NCBI RefSeq assembly: GCF_014640635.1
Contig: NZ_BMHI01000004.1
Coordinates: forward strand, 496,001 to 560,000
Source of the DNA: Flexivirga endophytica
GTDB lineage: Bacteria; Actinomycetota; Actinomycetes; Actinomycetales; Dermatophilaceae
Length of the DNA: 64,000 nucleotides
Direction: 5' to 3'
This document shows positions 55,472 to 62,774 of the stretch, piece after piece. Position numbers and translations under genes: made by a program. Below the pieces are notes generated by a model. It saw only the letters and a list, made by a program, of their open reading frames with translations. It searched no databases and was not told the origin of the DNA. Numbering within the stretch: position 1 is the stretch's first letter; each line of letters starts with the position of its first letter.

Positions 55472-56138
55472 CGATGACCTCCTGCACCACCTGGAGCACC
55501 GCGTCGACCGACTGGCGGAAGTTGATGTGTGACGTGTCGACGGTGACCACGCCGTCGGCAGCCGTGGTGAACTGCGAGACGGTCGAATCGGTGCGATCAC
55601 GGTCGACGATCTGTGCCCGGGTCGACTCCGCGGCGACCTTTAGCTGCCTGGACCGACGGGACATGCGGGCCTCCTCGCTGGCCGTCATCAGAATGCGGAC
55701 CGGCGCGTCGGGAGCGACGACGGTCGTGATGTCGCGGCCCTCGGCGACGCACCCACCAGTCCTGGCGGCACCGTCGGCGATCAGATCACGTTGGCGTTGC
55801 TTCAGATTCGCCCGCACATCAAGGTTGGTGGCGACCTTCGAGACGACCGACGTGACGGCGTCCTCGCGGATCTCCGCGTCGATGAGCCGGTCGCCCACGC
55901 CGACCGACGGCGCGGTCGGGTCCATGCCCATCCGCAGGTCGAAGGTCCGGCAGTGCTCGGCGACCGCCGCGGCGTCGTCCAGGTCGATCTGCGCATCGAC
56001 ACAGGACCAGGCCAGCGCGCGATACATTGCACCGGTGTCCAGGTAACTCACGCCGAGCCGCGACGCCACGGCCTTGGACACACTAGACTTGCCGGTCCCG
56101 GACGGGCCGTCGATCGCAATGACCAGCGCCTTACTCAT
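55437..56138 (-). CDS. cmk: Cytidylate kinase
   Basis: The 233-residue enzyme phosphorylates CMP and dCMP with ATP. The P-loop is AIDGPSGTGKSSVSKAVA, followed by YLDTGAMYRALAW, CVAEGRDITTVVAPDA and the lid RMSRRSRQL. The ATG at 56138 has AAGGAGG upstream and gives MSKALVIAIDG. An earlier frame start at 56204 is not supported. It lies 62 bases after tyrA and overlaps the acyltransferase start. Confidence 0.95.
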   Translation of the reverse strand: MSKALVIAIDGPSGTGKSSVSKAVASRLGVSYLDTGAMYRALAWSCVDAQIDLDDAAAVAEHCRTFDLRMGMDPTAPSVGVGDRLIDAEIREDAVTSVVSKVATNLDVRANLKQRQRDLIADGAARTGGCVAEGRDITTVVAPDAPVRILMTASEEARMSRRSRQLKVAAESTRAQIVDRDRTDSTVSQFTTAADGVVTVDTSHINFRQSVDAVLQVVQEVIDGDPGLSTSAG

Positions 56139-56200
56139 GCCGGTCCCCTCCTTCGTCGGGTACCGCCATTCATTCTGAGTCCTTTGGTCGCTCGCTGCGC

Positions 56201-57286
56201 TCACTCATGCACACTCCATCCCTTGTCCTCCAACACAACTCGCAACCGATCGACCGCGGCCGGCAGCACGGACAACTCCACGAGACCGACCGGCGCGCCG
56301 ACGCCGTGCTCCATCCGCAGATCTTCCAGGTTGATCCCGGCGTCGCCCACGTCGTTGAACAGTCTGGCGAACGCTCCCGGCTCGTCGGGAATCGGCACGA
56401 TCACCGTGGCGTATGTCGCCGGCGCGGCGCCGTGCTTGCCGGGGATCCGGGCATGCCCGAGCTGACCGTCCGAGATCAGTCGTGCGACCTCGCCGCGACT
56501 GCCCGACGCCGCCGCGTCGTCCGCGGCGAGCTGACCGAGCGAGCGCGCGACCGCGTCGAGCTGTGCGACGACGCGCTGCAGCACCGGTGTCACCGACGAC
56601 GCATTGCCGGCGAGGATCTGGGTCCACAGCATCGGGTCACTCTCGGCGATGCGGGTGACGTCGCGAATTCCCCCACCGGACAACGCGATCGCCTCGTCAG
56701 GGAGGTCACGCAGCTGTGCCGCGACGACGGAGGCCGCAAGCTGCGGCAAGTGCGAGACGACAGCGACGGCGGCGTCGTGCTCGTCCGCCGGCATGGTGAC
56801 GACCGCTGCGCCTGCATCGTGCGCCACCTGCTGCACGAGGCCGACAGCAGCCGGGTCCGTGCCGTCCTGCGGGCACACCACCCAGGTACGTCCTTCGAAC
56901 AGATCCGCCTGGGCGGCGACCGCGCCGGACCGCTCACGACCGGCCATCGGGTGGGAGCCGACATACCGGCGCAGTTGGTCGGTGTCGACCAGGCCGCGGA
57001 TCTGATCGGCGACGCGCTGCTTCACCGATGCGACGTCGGCGACGACGGCGTCGGGCCACTGTCGCAACTGATCGGCGACGACGCGTGCGGCCACGTCCGG
57101 CGGAGCCGCGACGAAGACGAGATCGGCTGCGGTCGTGTCATCGACCGCACCCGCTCCCAGGTCCGCCGCCAGCGCCTGCGCCGTCGGCGACGGGTCACTC
57201 AGTAACACGCGAAAACCCTTGTGGGACAAAGCAAGACCGATAGAGGTGCCGATCAGGCCGGTGCCGACGACGCGGACTACCGTCAC
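56201..57286 (-). CDS. tyrA: Prephenate dehydrogenase with C-terminal ACT domain
   Basis: The 361-residue enzyme converts prephenate to 4-hydroxyphenylpyruvate for tyrosine synthesis. The NAD site is VVGTGLIGTSIGLALSHKG. Substrate residues appear in GSHPMAGRERSG and VVSHLPQLAA. A C-terminal ACT domain (VPIPDEPGAFARLFNDVGDA, NLEDLRME) suggests feedback control by tyrosine. The GTG at 57286 overlaps the rluB stop (GTGA), which decides the start against a longer frame to 57481. Insertion of tyrA between rluB and cmk is common in this order. Confidence 0.93.
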   Translation of the reverse strand: MTVVRVVGTGLIGTSIGLALSHKGFRVLLSDPSPTAQALAADLGAGAVDDTTAADLVFVAAPPDVAARVVADQLRQWPDAVVADVASVKQRVADQIRGLVDTDQLRRYVGSHPMAGRERSGAVAAQADLFEGRTWVVCPQDGTDPAAVGLVQQVAHDAGAAVVTMPADEHDAAVAVVSHLPQLAASVVAAQLRDLPDEAIALSGGGIRDVTRIAESDPMLWTQILAGNASSVTPVLQRVVAQLDAVARSLGQLAADDAAASGSRGEVARLISDGQLGHARIPGKHGAAPATYATVIVPIPDEPGAFARLFNDVGDAGINLEDLRMEHGVGAPVGLVELSVLPAAVDRLRVVLEDKGWSVHE

Positions 57287-58209
57287 AGGCCGGCTGCCTT
57301 GTAGAGTCCCGCGACCTCCTGGCGGGTCAGCGGGCGCATCTTGCCGGGACGCAGTTCGCCCAGGTGCACCGGACCGACATCGGTGCGGGACAGCGACTCC
57401 ACGGGGTGACCGACGGCCTCCAGCAGACGGCGCACGATGTGCTTGCGGCCCTCGTGCAGGACGACCTCGACCAATGCCCAACCAGGCTTGGAGTCCACGA
57501 CCTTGAAGGAGTCCACCGCGACCTTGCCATCCTCGAGTTCGACGCCGTCGCGCAGTTGCTTGCCCAGCGCGCGCGGCACCGGACCGGGGATCATCGCGAC
57601 ATACGTCTTCGGGACGCCGTACGACGGGTGCTGCAGTCGGTTGGCGAGCTCACCGTCGTTGGTCAGCAGCAGCAGCCCCTCCGTGTCGACGTCGAGGCGG
57701 CCGACGTGGAAGAGACGTTCTTTGCGTTGCTCGACATACTCACCGACCGACGGGCGACCCATCTCGTCGTTCATCGTCGACACCACGCCGAGCGGCTTGT
57801 TGAACGCCAGATAAACGCGCGACTCGTCCAGTTGGATGCGCTCGCCGTCGACGTGCACCGTCTGCCCCACGGGGTCGATGCGGACACCGAGCTCCTGGAC
57901 CTTCTGGCCGTCGACCGACACCCGACCCTGCCGGATCAGGTCCTCGCACACCCGCCGACTGCCCACACCGGCCGCGGCGAGCAGCTTCTGCAGCCGCACA
58001 CCGTCCGGGTTGTGCACGTCGACGTATGGCGCCGAGGGCGCCACCGGCTGCTGCGGACGCTGACCGCCGGGACGCGTGCGTGCCGGACGCCCGGCGCCGC
58101 CGCTACGTCCCGCGCCACCGCCTCGGCCGCTCTGGCCACGGTGCCCGCGACCGCGAGACCCGCCGCCCGACTGATTGCCTGACTGATTGTTTCGCTTGTT
58201 GCCTGTCAT
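57283..58209 (-). CDS. rluB: 23S rRNA pseudouridine synthase RluB family
   Basis: The 308-residue enzyme makes pseudouridine in 23S rRNA. An N-terminal Gly/Arg-rich disordered tail of about 65 residues is followed by an S4 RNA-binding domain (RLQKLLAAAGVGSRRVCEDL, RQGRVSVDGQKVQELG) and the catalytic domain with the Asp in HVGRLDVDTEGLLLLTND. The GRKHIVRRLLEAVGHPV region completes the RsuA-type fold. The ATG at 58209 overlaps the scpB stop. Confidence 0.94.
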   Translation of the reverse strand: MTGNKRNNQSGNQSGGGSRGRGHRGQSGRGGGAGRSGGAGRPARTRPGGQRPQQPVAPSAPYVDVHNPDGVRLQKLLAAAGVGSRRVCEDLIRQGRVSVDGQKVQELGVRIDPVGQTVHVDGERIQLDESRVYLAFNKPLGVVSTMNDEMGRPSVGEYVEQRKERLFHVGRLDVDTEGLLLLTNDGELANRLQHPSYGVPKTYVAMIPGPVPRALGKQLRDGVELEDGKVAVDSFKVVDSKPGWALVEVVLHEGRKHIVRRLLEAVGHPVESLSRTDVGPVHLGELRPGKMRPLTRQEVAGLYKAAGL

Positions 58210-58964
58210 CCGTGCCCCTGCGCAATGAGTTCGTCCACCACATCTGCGTCCGGCAGGTATGGCGCCAGTGCCGGCAGTTCGTCGAGCGAGCTGAGCCCGA
58301 GTCGCTGCAGGAAATATGGGGTGGTGCCGTAGAGCATCGCACCCTGTTCGCCCTCGGATCCGATCTCCGTGATGAGGCCACGGGTCAGCAAGGTGCGAAC
58401 CACGCCGTCCACGTTGACACCACGGACCGCGCTGATGCGCGATCGGGAGATCGGTTGCCGATAGGCGATGACCGCAAGAGTCTCGAGGGACGCCTGGGTG
58501 AGTTTGGCCTGCTGGCCGTCGAGCAGGAACTTCTCCACCGCGGGGGCGTAGTCGGGTCTGCTGTAGACCCGCCACCCCTCGTTGATGCAGCGCAGGGCGA
58601 ATCCCCTGTGTTGCTCGGCGTATCCGCGCTCGAGGTCCTCGATCGCCTCGGCGACCTCGTGCTCCGGAAGCTCCAGTGCGGTGGCGAGTTCGTTCGCGGT
58701 CACCGGCTGATCGACCACCATCAGCACCGCCTCGATGGCACTGCGCGCGCCCCCGGGCATCGTGCGCACGTCGAACGGCGGCGCCTCCTCGATGGCCTCC
58801 TCGATGGGCTCCTCGATGGGCTCCTCGATGGGCTCCTCGATGGGCTCGGCCTCGGCTGCTGCAGCCGTCGTCGAGTCCTCGTCGCTCACTGCTTCGTCGC
58901 TGGTTGCTTCGTCGCTCATTGCTCGGTCACCCACCGATTCGTCGTTCGATCGGTCGTCAGTCAT
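58206..58964 (-). CDS. scpB: Segregation and condensation protein ScpB
   Basis: The 252-residue protein is the ScpB subunit of the SMC-ScpAB condensin, with two winged helices: AIEAVLMVVDQPVTANELA and LTQASLETLAVIAYRQPISR with GVNVDGVVRTLLTRGLITE. The N-terminus is an acidic disordered tail of about 70 residues that includes a run of PIEE repeats, encoded by a 12-bp tandem repeat. The ATG at 58964 overlaps the scpA stop by eight bases. The tail is unlikely to affect the folded domains. Confidence 0.93.
   Translation of the reverse strand: MTDDRSNDESVGDRAMSDEATSDEAVSDEDSTTAAAAEAEPIEEPIEEPIEEPIEEAIEEAPPFDVRTMPGGARSAIEAVLMVVDQPVTANELATALELPEHEVAEAIEDLERGYAEQHRGFALRCINEGWRVYSRPDYAPAVEKFLLDGQQAKLTQASLETLAVIAYRQPISRSRISAVRGVNVDGVVRTLLTRGLITEIGSEGEQGAMLYGTTPYFLQRLGLSSLDELPALAPYLPDADVVDELIAQGHG
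58785..58844. repeat. 12-bp tandem repeat within scpB
   Basis: Five consecutive 12-bp units (one degenerate, then four identical copies of CTCCTCGATGGG) lie in frame in scpB and encode EEPI repeats in the disordered N-terminal tail. Because the unit is a multiple of three, copy number could vary without frameshift. Confidence 0.85.
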
Positions 58965-60006
58965 CGCCGTCCTCCTTGCCATTGTCGCTGGTGTCGGCAT
59001 CCGCGTCCGTCTCGTCCGTCGTCGGTGCGGTCGCCTGGTCGTTGTCGAGCTCGTCGAACTCCGCACTCACCTCGACGGGCGCCCGGTCGTCTCCGGTCCA
59101 GTGCACGACCAGCTCCCCCAACGCCTCGGGCTGCTCCATGGTCACCGCTGCCTCCTTGTAGAGCTCGAGCAGCGCCAGGAAACGCGCCACGATCACCAGC
59201 GTCGAGTCGGCGTCGGCGACGAGTGACCGGAAGCTCGCCTGCCGGCGGTCGCGCAGCTCGGCGATCACGATCGCGGCCTGCTCACGCACGCTCACCGCCG
59301 GAGCGTGCAGGTGCGTCAGCCCGACCGTCGGCTCGGGCCGCGGGGTCATCGCGTGCGCCGCGATCCGGGCCAGCTGGTCGGGTGTGACGTTGATGATCAG
59401 CTCGGGCAGCAGCTTTGCGAAGCGCTCCTCCAGACCGGCCTGCCGGGCGGTCATCCGACCTGCTGATGCCATCCGGTCGGCGAACGCGACCGAGACCTCC
59501 TTGAACGCCCGGTACTGCAACAGCCTCGCGAACAGCAGGTCACGGGCCTCGATGAGGGCAAGGTCGTCGTCGTCGTCGGCCCGCAGGTCCGGCAGCAGAC
59601 GGGACGCCTTGATGTCCAGCAGGGTCGCGGCGATGAGCACGAACTCCGACGCCTGTCCCAGGTCCCAGTCGGCCTTCTGCTCCTGCGCGTGCCGGATGTG
59701 CGCGACGAACTCGTCGGTGACCTTGGCCAGCGCGATTTCGGTGACGTCCAGCTTGTGCTTCGAGATCAGCCCGAGCAGGAGCTCGAACGGCCCGGAGAAC
59801 ACGTCCAGGTGCACCTCGAACGGCGCCGAGGCGGCCCGCCGGGTGAGCACACCGCCTGGCACAGCTTCCGGGCGAGAGTCAGTGGCCGGCTCCGGCCGGT
59901 CGGGCGCGGCCGGAACCGCAACCCCACGAAGTTCTCCGCTCGTACCTCGCTCCGATGTTTCGCGGGGACCCCGGCCGTTCCGCTCCTCGGCTCGGCCAAG
60001 GGTCAT
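58957..60006 (-). CDS. scpA: Segregation and condensation protein ScpA
   Basis: The protein is 349 residues from the ATG at 60006, which overlaps the parA stop (TAATG). It is the kleisin subunit of bacterial condensin. The canonical kleisin region begins FEVHLDVFSGPFELLLGLIS and the C-terminal winged helix is FRSLVADADSTLVIVARFLA. The 52 residues before a GTG at 59850 are low-complexity and partly encoded by a 52-bp repeat, so the true start could be 59850. I keep the coupled ATG but flag it. The tail ends in an acidic run. Confidence 0.9.
   Translation of the reverse strand: MTLGRAEERNGRGPRETSERGTSGELRGVAVPAAPDRPEPATDSRPEAVPGGVLTRRAASAPFEVHLDVFSGPFELLLGLISKHKLDVTEIALAKVTDEFVAHIRHAQEQKADWDLGQASEFVLIAATLLDIKASRLLPDLRADDDDDLALIEARDLLFARLLQYRAFKEVSVAFADRMASAGRMTARQAGLEERFAKLLPELIINVTPDQLARIAAHAMTPRPEPTVGLTHLHAPAVSVREQAAIVIAELRDRRQASFRSLVADADSTLVIVARFLALLELYKEAAVTMEQPEALGELVVHWTGDDRAPVEVSAEFDELDNDQATAPTTDETDADADTSDNGKEDGDD
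59921..59972. repeat. 52-bp repeat, copy inside the 5' end of the scpA frame
   Basis: This is the inverted counterpart of 26210-26261, with 46 of 52 identical positions by eye. If scpA starts at 60006 it encodes GPRETSERGTSGELRGV. If the start is 59850 it is intergenic, as in the other copy. Confidence 0.75.
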
Positions 60007-60902
60007 TACGCCGCGGCCCCGCGAGCGATCAGCTCGCGGGCGAGTTGCCGATAGGACTCCGCGGCACCGTGGCTCGAGGCGTATGTCGTGATCGGCTCCG
60101 CTGCGAGGGTCGCGTCGGGGAACTTCACCGTGCGGCTGATGACCGTGTGCAGCACCTTGTCGTCGAAATGCCCGACGACGGAACGGATCACATCGCGGCT
60201 GTGCAGGGTCCGGCCGTCATACATCGTGGCCAGGATGCCGTCGACCTCGAGGCGCGGGTTGAGCCGGTCGGTGACCTTGTCGATCGTCTCGACCAACAGT
60301 GCGACGCCGCGCATCGCGAAGAACTCGCACTCCAGCGGGATGACGACGCCGTGCGCTGCCGTGAGTGCGTTGACCGTCAACAGGCCGAGCGACGGCTGGC
60401 AGTCGATCAGGATCACGTCGTATTCGTCCAGGACCGGCCGGAGCACGCGCGCGAGCACCATCTCGCGGGCCACCTCGCCGACCAGCTGCACCTCTGCTGC
60501 GGACAGGTCGATGTTGGCCGGGAGGACGTCGAGGTTCTCCGACGCGTGCTGGATCACGTCGTGGATGTCGTCCTCACGGGACACCAGCAGGTTGTAGACG
60601 GTCGTGTCGAGCTCATGTGCGCGAATGCCAAGGCCCACCGACAACGCCCCCTGCGGGTCGAAGTCGACCAACAGGACCTTGCGACCGTATTCGGCCAGCG
60701 CGGCTCCGAGGTTGATGGTGCTCGTGGTCTTGCCGACGCCGCCCTTCTGGTTGCACATCGCGATGATGCGCGCCGGCCCGTGGCTGGTGAGCTCAGCGGG
60801 CTTGGGAAAGGTGGGCAGTGGGCGCCCTGTCGGGCCGACCTGCTCCTTCGAACTCAATGCTCGCTCCCGTATAACTCGTTCGGCCTCTCGGCGATCGGGC
60901 AC
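60006..60902 (-). CDS. ParA-family chromosome partitioning ATPase
   Basis: The 298-residue protein has the deviant Walker A CNQKGGVGKTTSTINL, LLVDFDPQGALSVGLG, IDCQPSLGLLTVNALT and LECEFFAMRGVALLVETI, all ParA/Soj hallmarks. In mycobacteria the homologue beside scpA (Rv1708) is not the main chromosomal ParA, which lies near oriC, so its cargo is unknown. The GTG at 60902 is the longest start, but an internal TTG at about 60857 is possible and no ribosome site is clear. It is coupled to scpA by a one-base overlap. Confidence 0.9.
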   Translation of the reverse strand: MPDRREAERVIRERALSSKEQVGPTGRPLPTFPKPAELTSHGPARIIAMCNQKGGVGKTTSTINLGAALAEYGRKVLLVDFDPQGALSVGLGIRAHELDTTVYNLLVSREDDIHDVIQHASENLDVLPANIDLSAAEVQLVGEVAREMVLARVLRPVLDEYDVILIDCQPSLGLLTVNALTAAHGVVIPLECEFFAMRGVALLVETIDKVTDRLNPRLEVDGILATMYDGRTLHSRDVIRSVVGHFDDKVLHTVISRTVKFPDATLAAEPITTYASSHGAAESYRQLARELIARGAAA

Positions 60903-60941
60903 AAACCTAATACATTTGCCGACCTGCGCGGTCGGTGAGGC

Positions 60942-61865
60942 TCAGTGCGCCCGCGGATGCGAGCTGGCGAAGACCTCGCGCAACTGCTGCACGGTGACCA
61001 TCGTGTAGATCTGCGTCGTGGTGACCGACGCGTGGCCGAGCAACTCCTGCACCACCCGGACGTCCGCGCCACCATCGAGCAGATGCGTCGCGAACGAGTG
61101 TCGCAGGGTGTGCGGGCTGAGGTGTCCGGGCAGGTCCGCACGCTTCGCCGTCTCCTGGATGACGTTCCACGCGGACTGCCGCGAGAGTCGGCCCCCGCGC
61201 TGGTTGAGGAACAACGCCGCAGAGCCGGCGCCCTTGGTCGCCAGTGCCGGCCGGGCACGCGTGAGGTATGCCGAGAGCGCCTCCGCGGCGTACCGACCGA
61301 GCGGGAGCACCCGCTCCTTGCCGCCCTTGCCGAGCACCCGAACGGTGGCCGACTCGAACTCGATGTCGTCGACGTCGAGGCTGACCGCCTCCGTGACGCG
61401 GGCGCCGATGCCGTAGAGCAACTCCAGCAACGCCCGGTCCCGCAACGACTTCGGGGTGTCACCGACGCTCGCCGCCGCGAGCAGCCGCTCGACCTGATCC
61501 AGCGGGATCGCCTTGGGCAACCGCTGCGGCGGTTTCGGCGGCGGCACCGCTGCCGCGACGTCGTCGGGCGTGTCACCTTCCAGGGTGAGGAACTTGTGGA
61601 AACCCCGCACTGCGACCAGCGTCCGCGCTGCCGACGACGCGGCCAGCGGTGCATGGTCCGTGTCACCCTCGCGGAGCGTGGCGAGGAAGTCGGAGATGTC
61701 GCCCTCGGCCACTTTCCCCGGGTCTTCGATGCCGCGACCGGCGAGATGATCGGCATACCGTCGCAGGTCGCGTTCGTAGGCACGCAGCGTGTGCGGCGAC
61801 GCACCTCGCTCGACGCGCAGGTGGTCCAGCCAACCGCGCATCGACCGCTCGAGGAGGGTGCCCAT
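60942..61865 (-). CDS. xerD: Site-specific tyrosine recombinase XerD
   Basis: The 307-residue recombinase resolves chromosome dimers at dif with XerC. The N-terminal SAM-like domain has [20 protein letters not shown]. The catalytic residues are in [18 protein letters not shown] (Arg), [19 protein letters not shown] (His-x-x-Arg), [14 protein letters not shown] (His and Tyr). The length and position next to parA-scpA fit the housekeeping XerD of actinobacteria, not a phage integrase. Confidence 0.94.
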   Translation of the reverse strand: MGTLLERSMRGWLDHLRVERGASPHTLRAYERDLRRYADHLAGRGIEDPGKVAEGDISDFLATLREGDTDHAPLAASSAARTLVAVRGFHKFLTLEGDTPDDVAAAVPPPKPPQRLPKAIPLDQVERLLAAASVGDTPKSLRDRALLELLYGIGARVTEAVSLDVDDIEFESATVRVLGKGGKERVLPLGRYAAEALSAYLTRARPALATKGAGSAALFLNQRGGRLSRQSAWNVIQETAKRADLPGHLSPHTLRHSFATHLLDGGADVRVVQELLGHASVTTTQIYTMVTVQQLREVFASSHPRAH

Positions 61866-61937
61866 GGAACGACATTCTCACGAGCGGCGTCATTCGATCG
61901 TGACGGGTCAGGTCGAGACTGCAGAAGGACACCGGTC

Positions 61938-62591
61938 GTGAAGTTGTATGCCGCACAGGCTTCCCGCGCCACACGTCAGGCGATCTATGACGTGCTGACG
62001 CTCGCGTGGGTGGCGGCGTGGGTCTGGCTCGGCATACAGGTGCATCAGCAGGTCGCCGGGTCGCAGGACGGTGCCCGCAAGATCGAGAAGAGCGGCGGCG
62101 ACCTGGCACGCCACCTGCACGACGCGGCCGGGATCCTCGCGCACACGCCGCTGGTCGGCAGCAAGGTCCGCAGACCACTCGACAAGTCGGCCGACGCGGC
62201 GACCACCCTGCAGCACGCAGGCGGCGAACTCGCCGACAACCTCAGCAAACTGGGTGCTGCCATCGGTTTCGAGGTGGCGCTGGTCCCGGTCCTCGTGGCG
62301 ATCTTCGGTTGGCTGTTCCTGCGGATCGGCTACGCGCGACGCGCGGGTCGCGCCCAGGCCCTGCGCACCCGTCCCGGCGGCGCAGACCTGCTCGCGCTGG
62401 ACGCACTGACCCGGCTGCCGGCCCGCAGACTTGCGGCGACAGTGGCACACCCCGTCCGCAAGTGGCGTGCCGGTGACGAGGAGGCCGTCACCGCACTGGC
62501 CGACGCCTACCTGGATTTCCTCGGCCTGCGGGCCATCGACGTCGCGGATGGGACCGCGGATACGGACGAAGCCGCCGTCGACGAGAACTGA
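61938..62591 (+). CDS. Membrane protein of unknown function
   Basis: The 217-residue protein has two clear membrane helices: VLTLAWVAAWVWLGIQVHQ and VALVPVLVAIFGWLFLRIG, with an intervening soluble segment of about 75 residues that looks helical (KSADAATTLQHAGGELADNL). I recognise no domain. The GTG at 61938 has AGAAGGA upstream. The long frame from 60945 is antisense to xerD and is rejected. It is divergent from xerD. Confidence 0.72.
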   Translation: MKLYAAQASRATRQAIYDVLTLAWVAAWVWLGIQVHQQVAGSQDGARKIEKSGGDLARHLHDAAGILAHTPLVGSKVRRPLDKSADAATTLQHAGGELADNLSKLGAAIGFEVALVPVLVAIFGWLFLRIGYARRAGRAQALRTRPGGADLLALDALTRLPARRLAATVAHPVRKWRAGDEEAVTALADAYLDFLGLRAIDVADGTADTDEAAVDEN

Positions 62592-62688
62592 CACATCGCG
62601 CAACTCGGCCCGGTGACGTCCACTGGCCATCTCGAGTTCACCCGATGGCCGCGTGCCGGCCACCCGGGATCGATCCCGCCGGGGACAC

Positions 62689-62741
62689 TGTGAGCGACCA
62701 CGCAAGTGAGGTTGCGCGAGCCACCGTCACTTGTCCTCACA
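62689..62741. promoter_or_regulatory. Long imperfect dyad upstream of the NRPS-like gene
   Basis: TGTGAG (62689-62694) pairs with CTCACA (62736-62741), and CAAGTGA (62703-62709) pairs with TCACTTG (62727-62733) inside it. The pairing could be an operator or an RNA hairpin in the leader. It may alternatively terminate the preceding membrane-protein gene. Confidence 0.4.
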
Positions 62742-62774
62742 GTGCTGCGCCAGAAGGGCCTTGGTGACCACTCG

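Noticed and set aside
58785-58844. CRISPR-like array
   Set aside because: The units are 12 bp and contiguous without spacers, lie in the scpB frame and encode EEPI; there are no cas genes.
60942-61865. Phage-type integrase
   Set aside because: The protein has XerD length and motifs and sits in the conserved xerD-parA-scpAB order, so it is the housekeeping recombinase.
60945-62591. 548-residue plus-strand frame through xerD
   Set aside because: The part before 61938 is antisense to xerD; only the GTG-initiated 217-residue protein has membrane helices.
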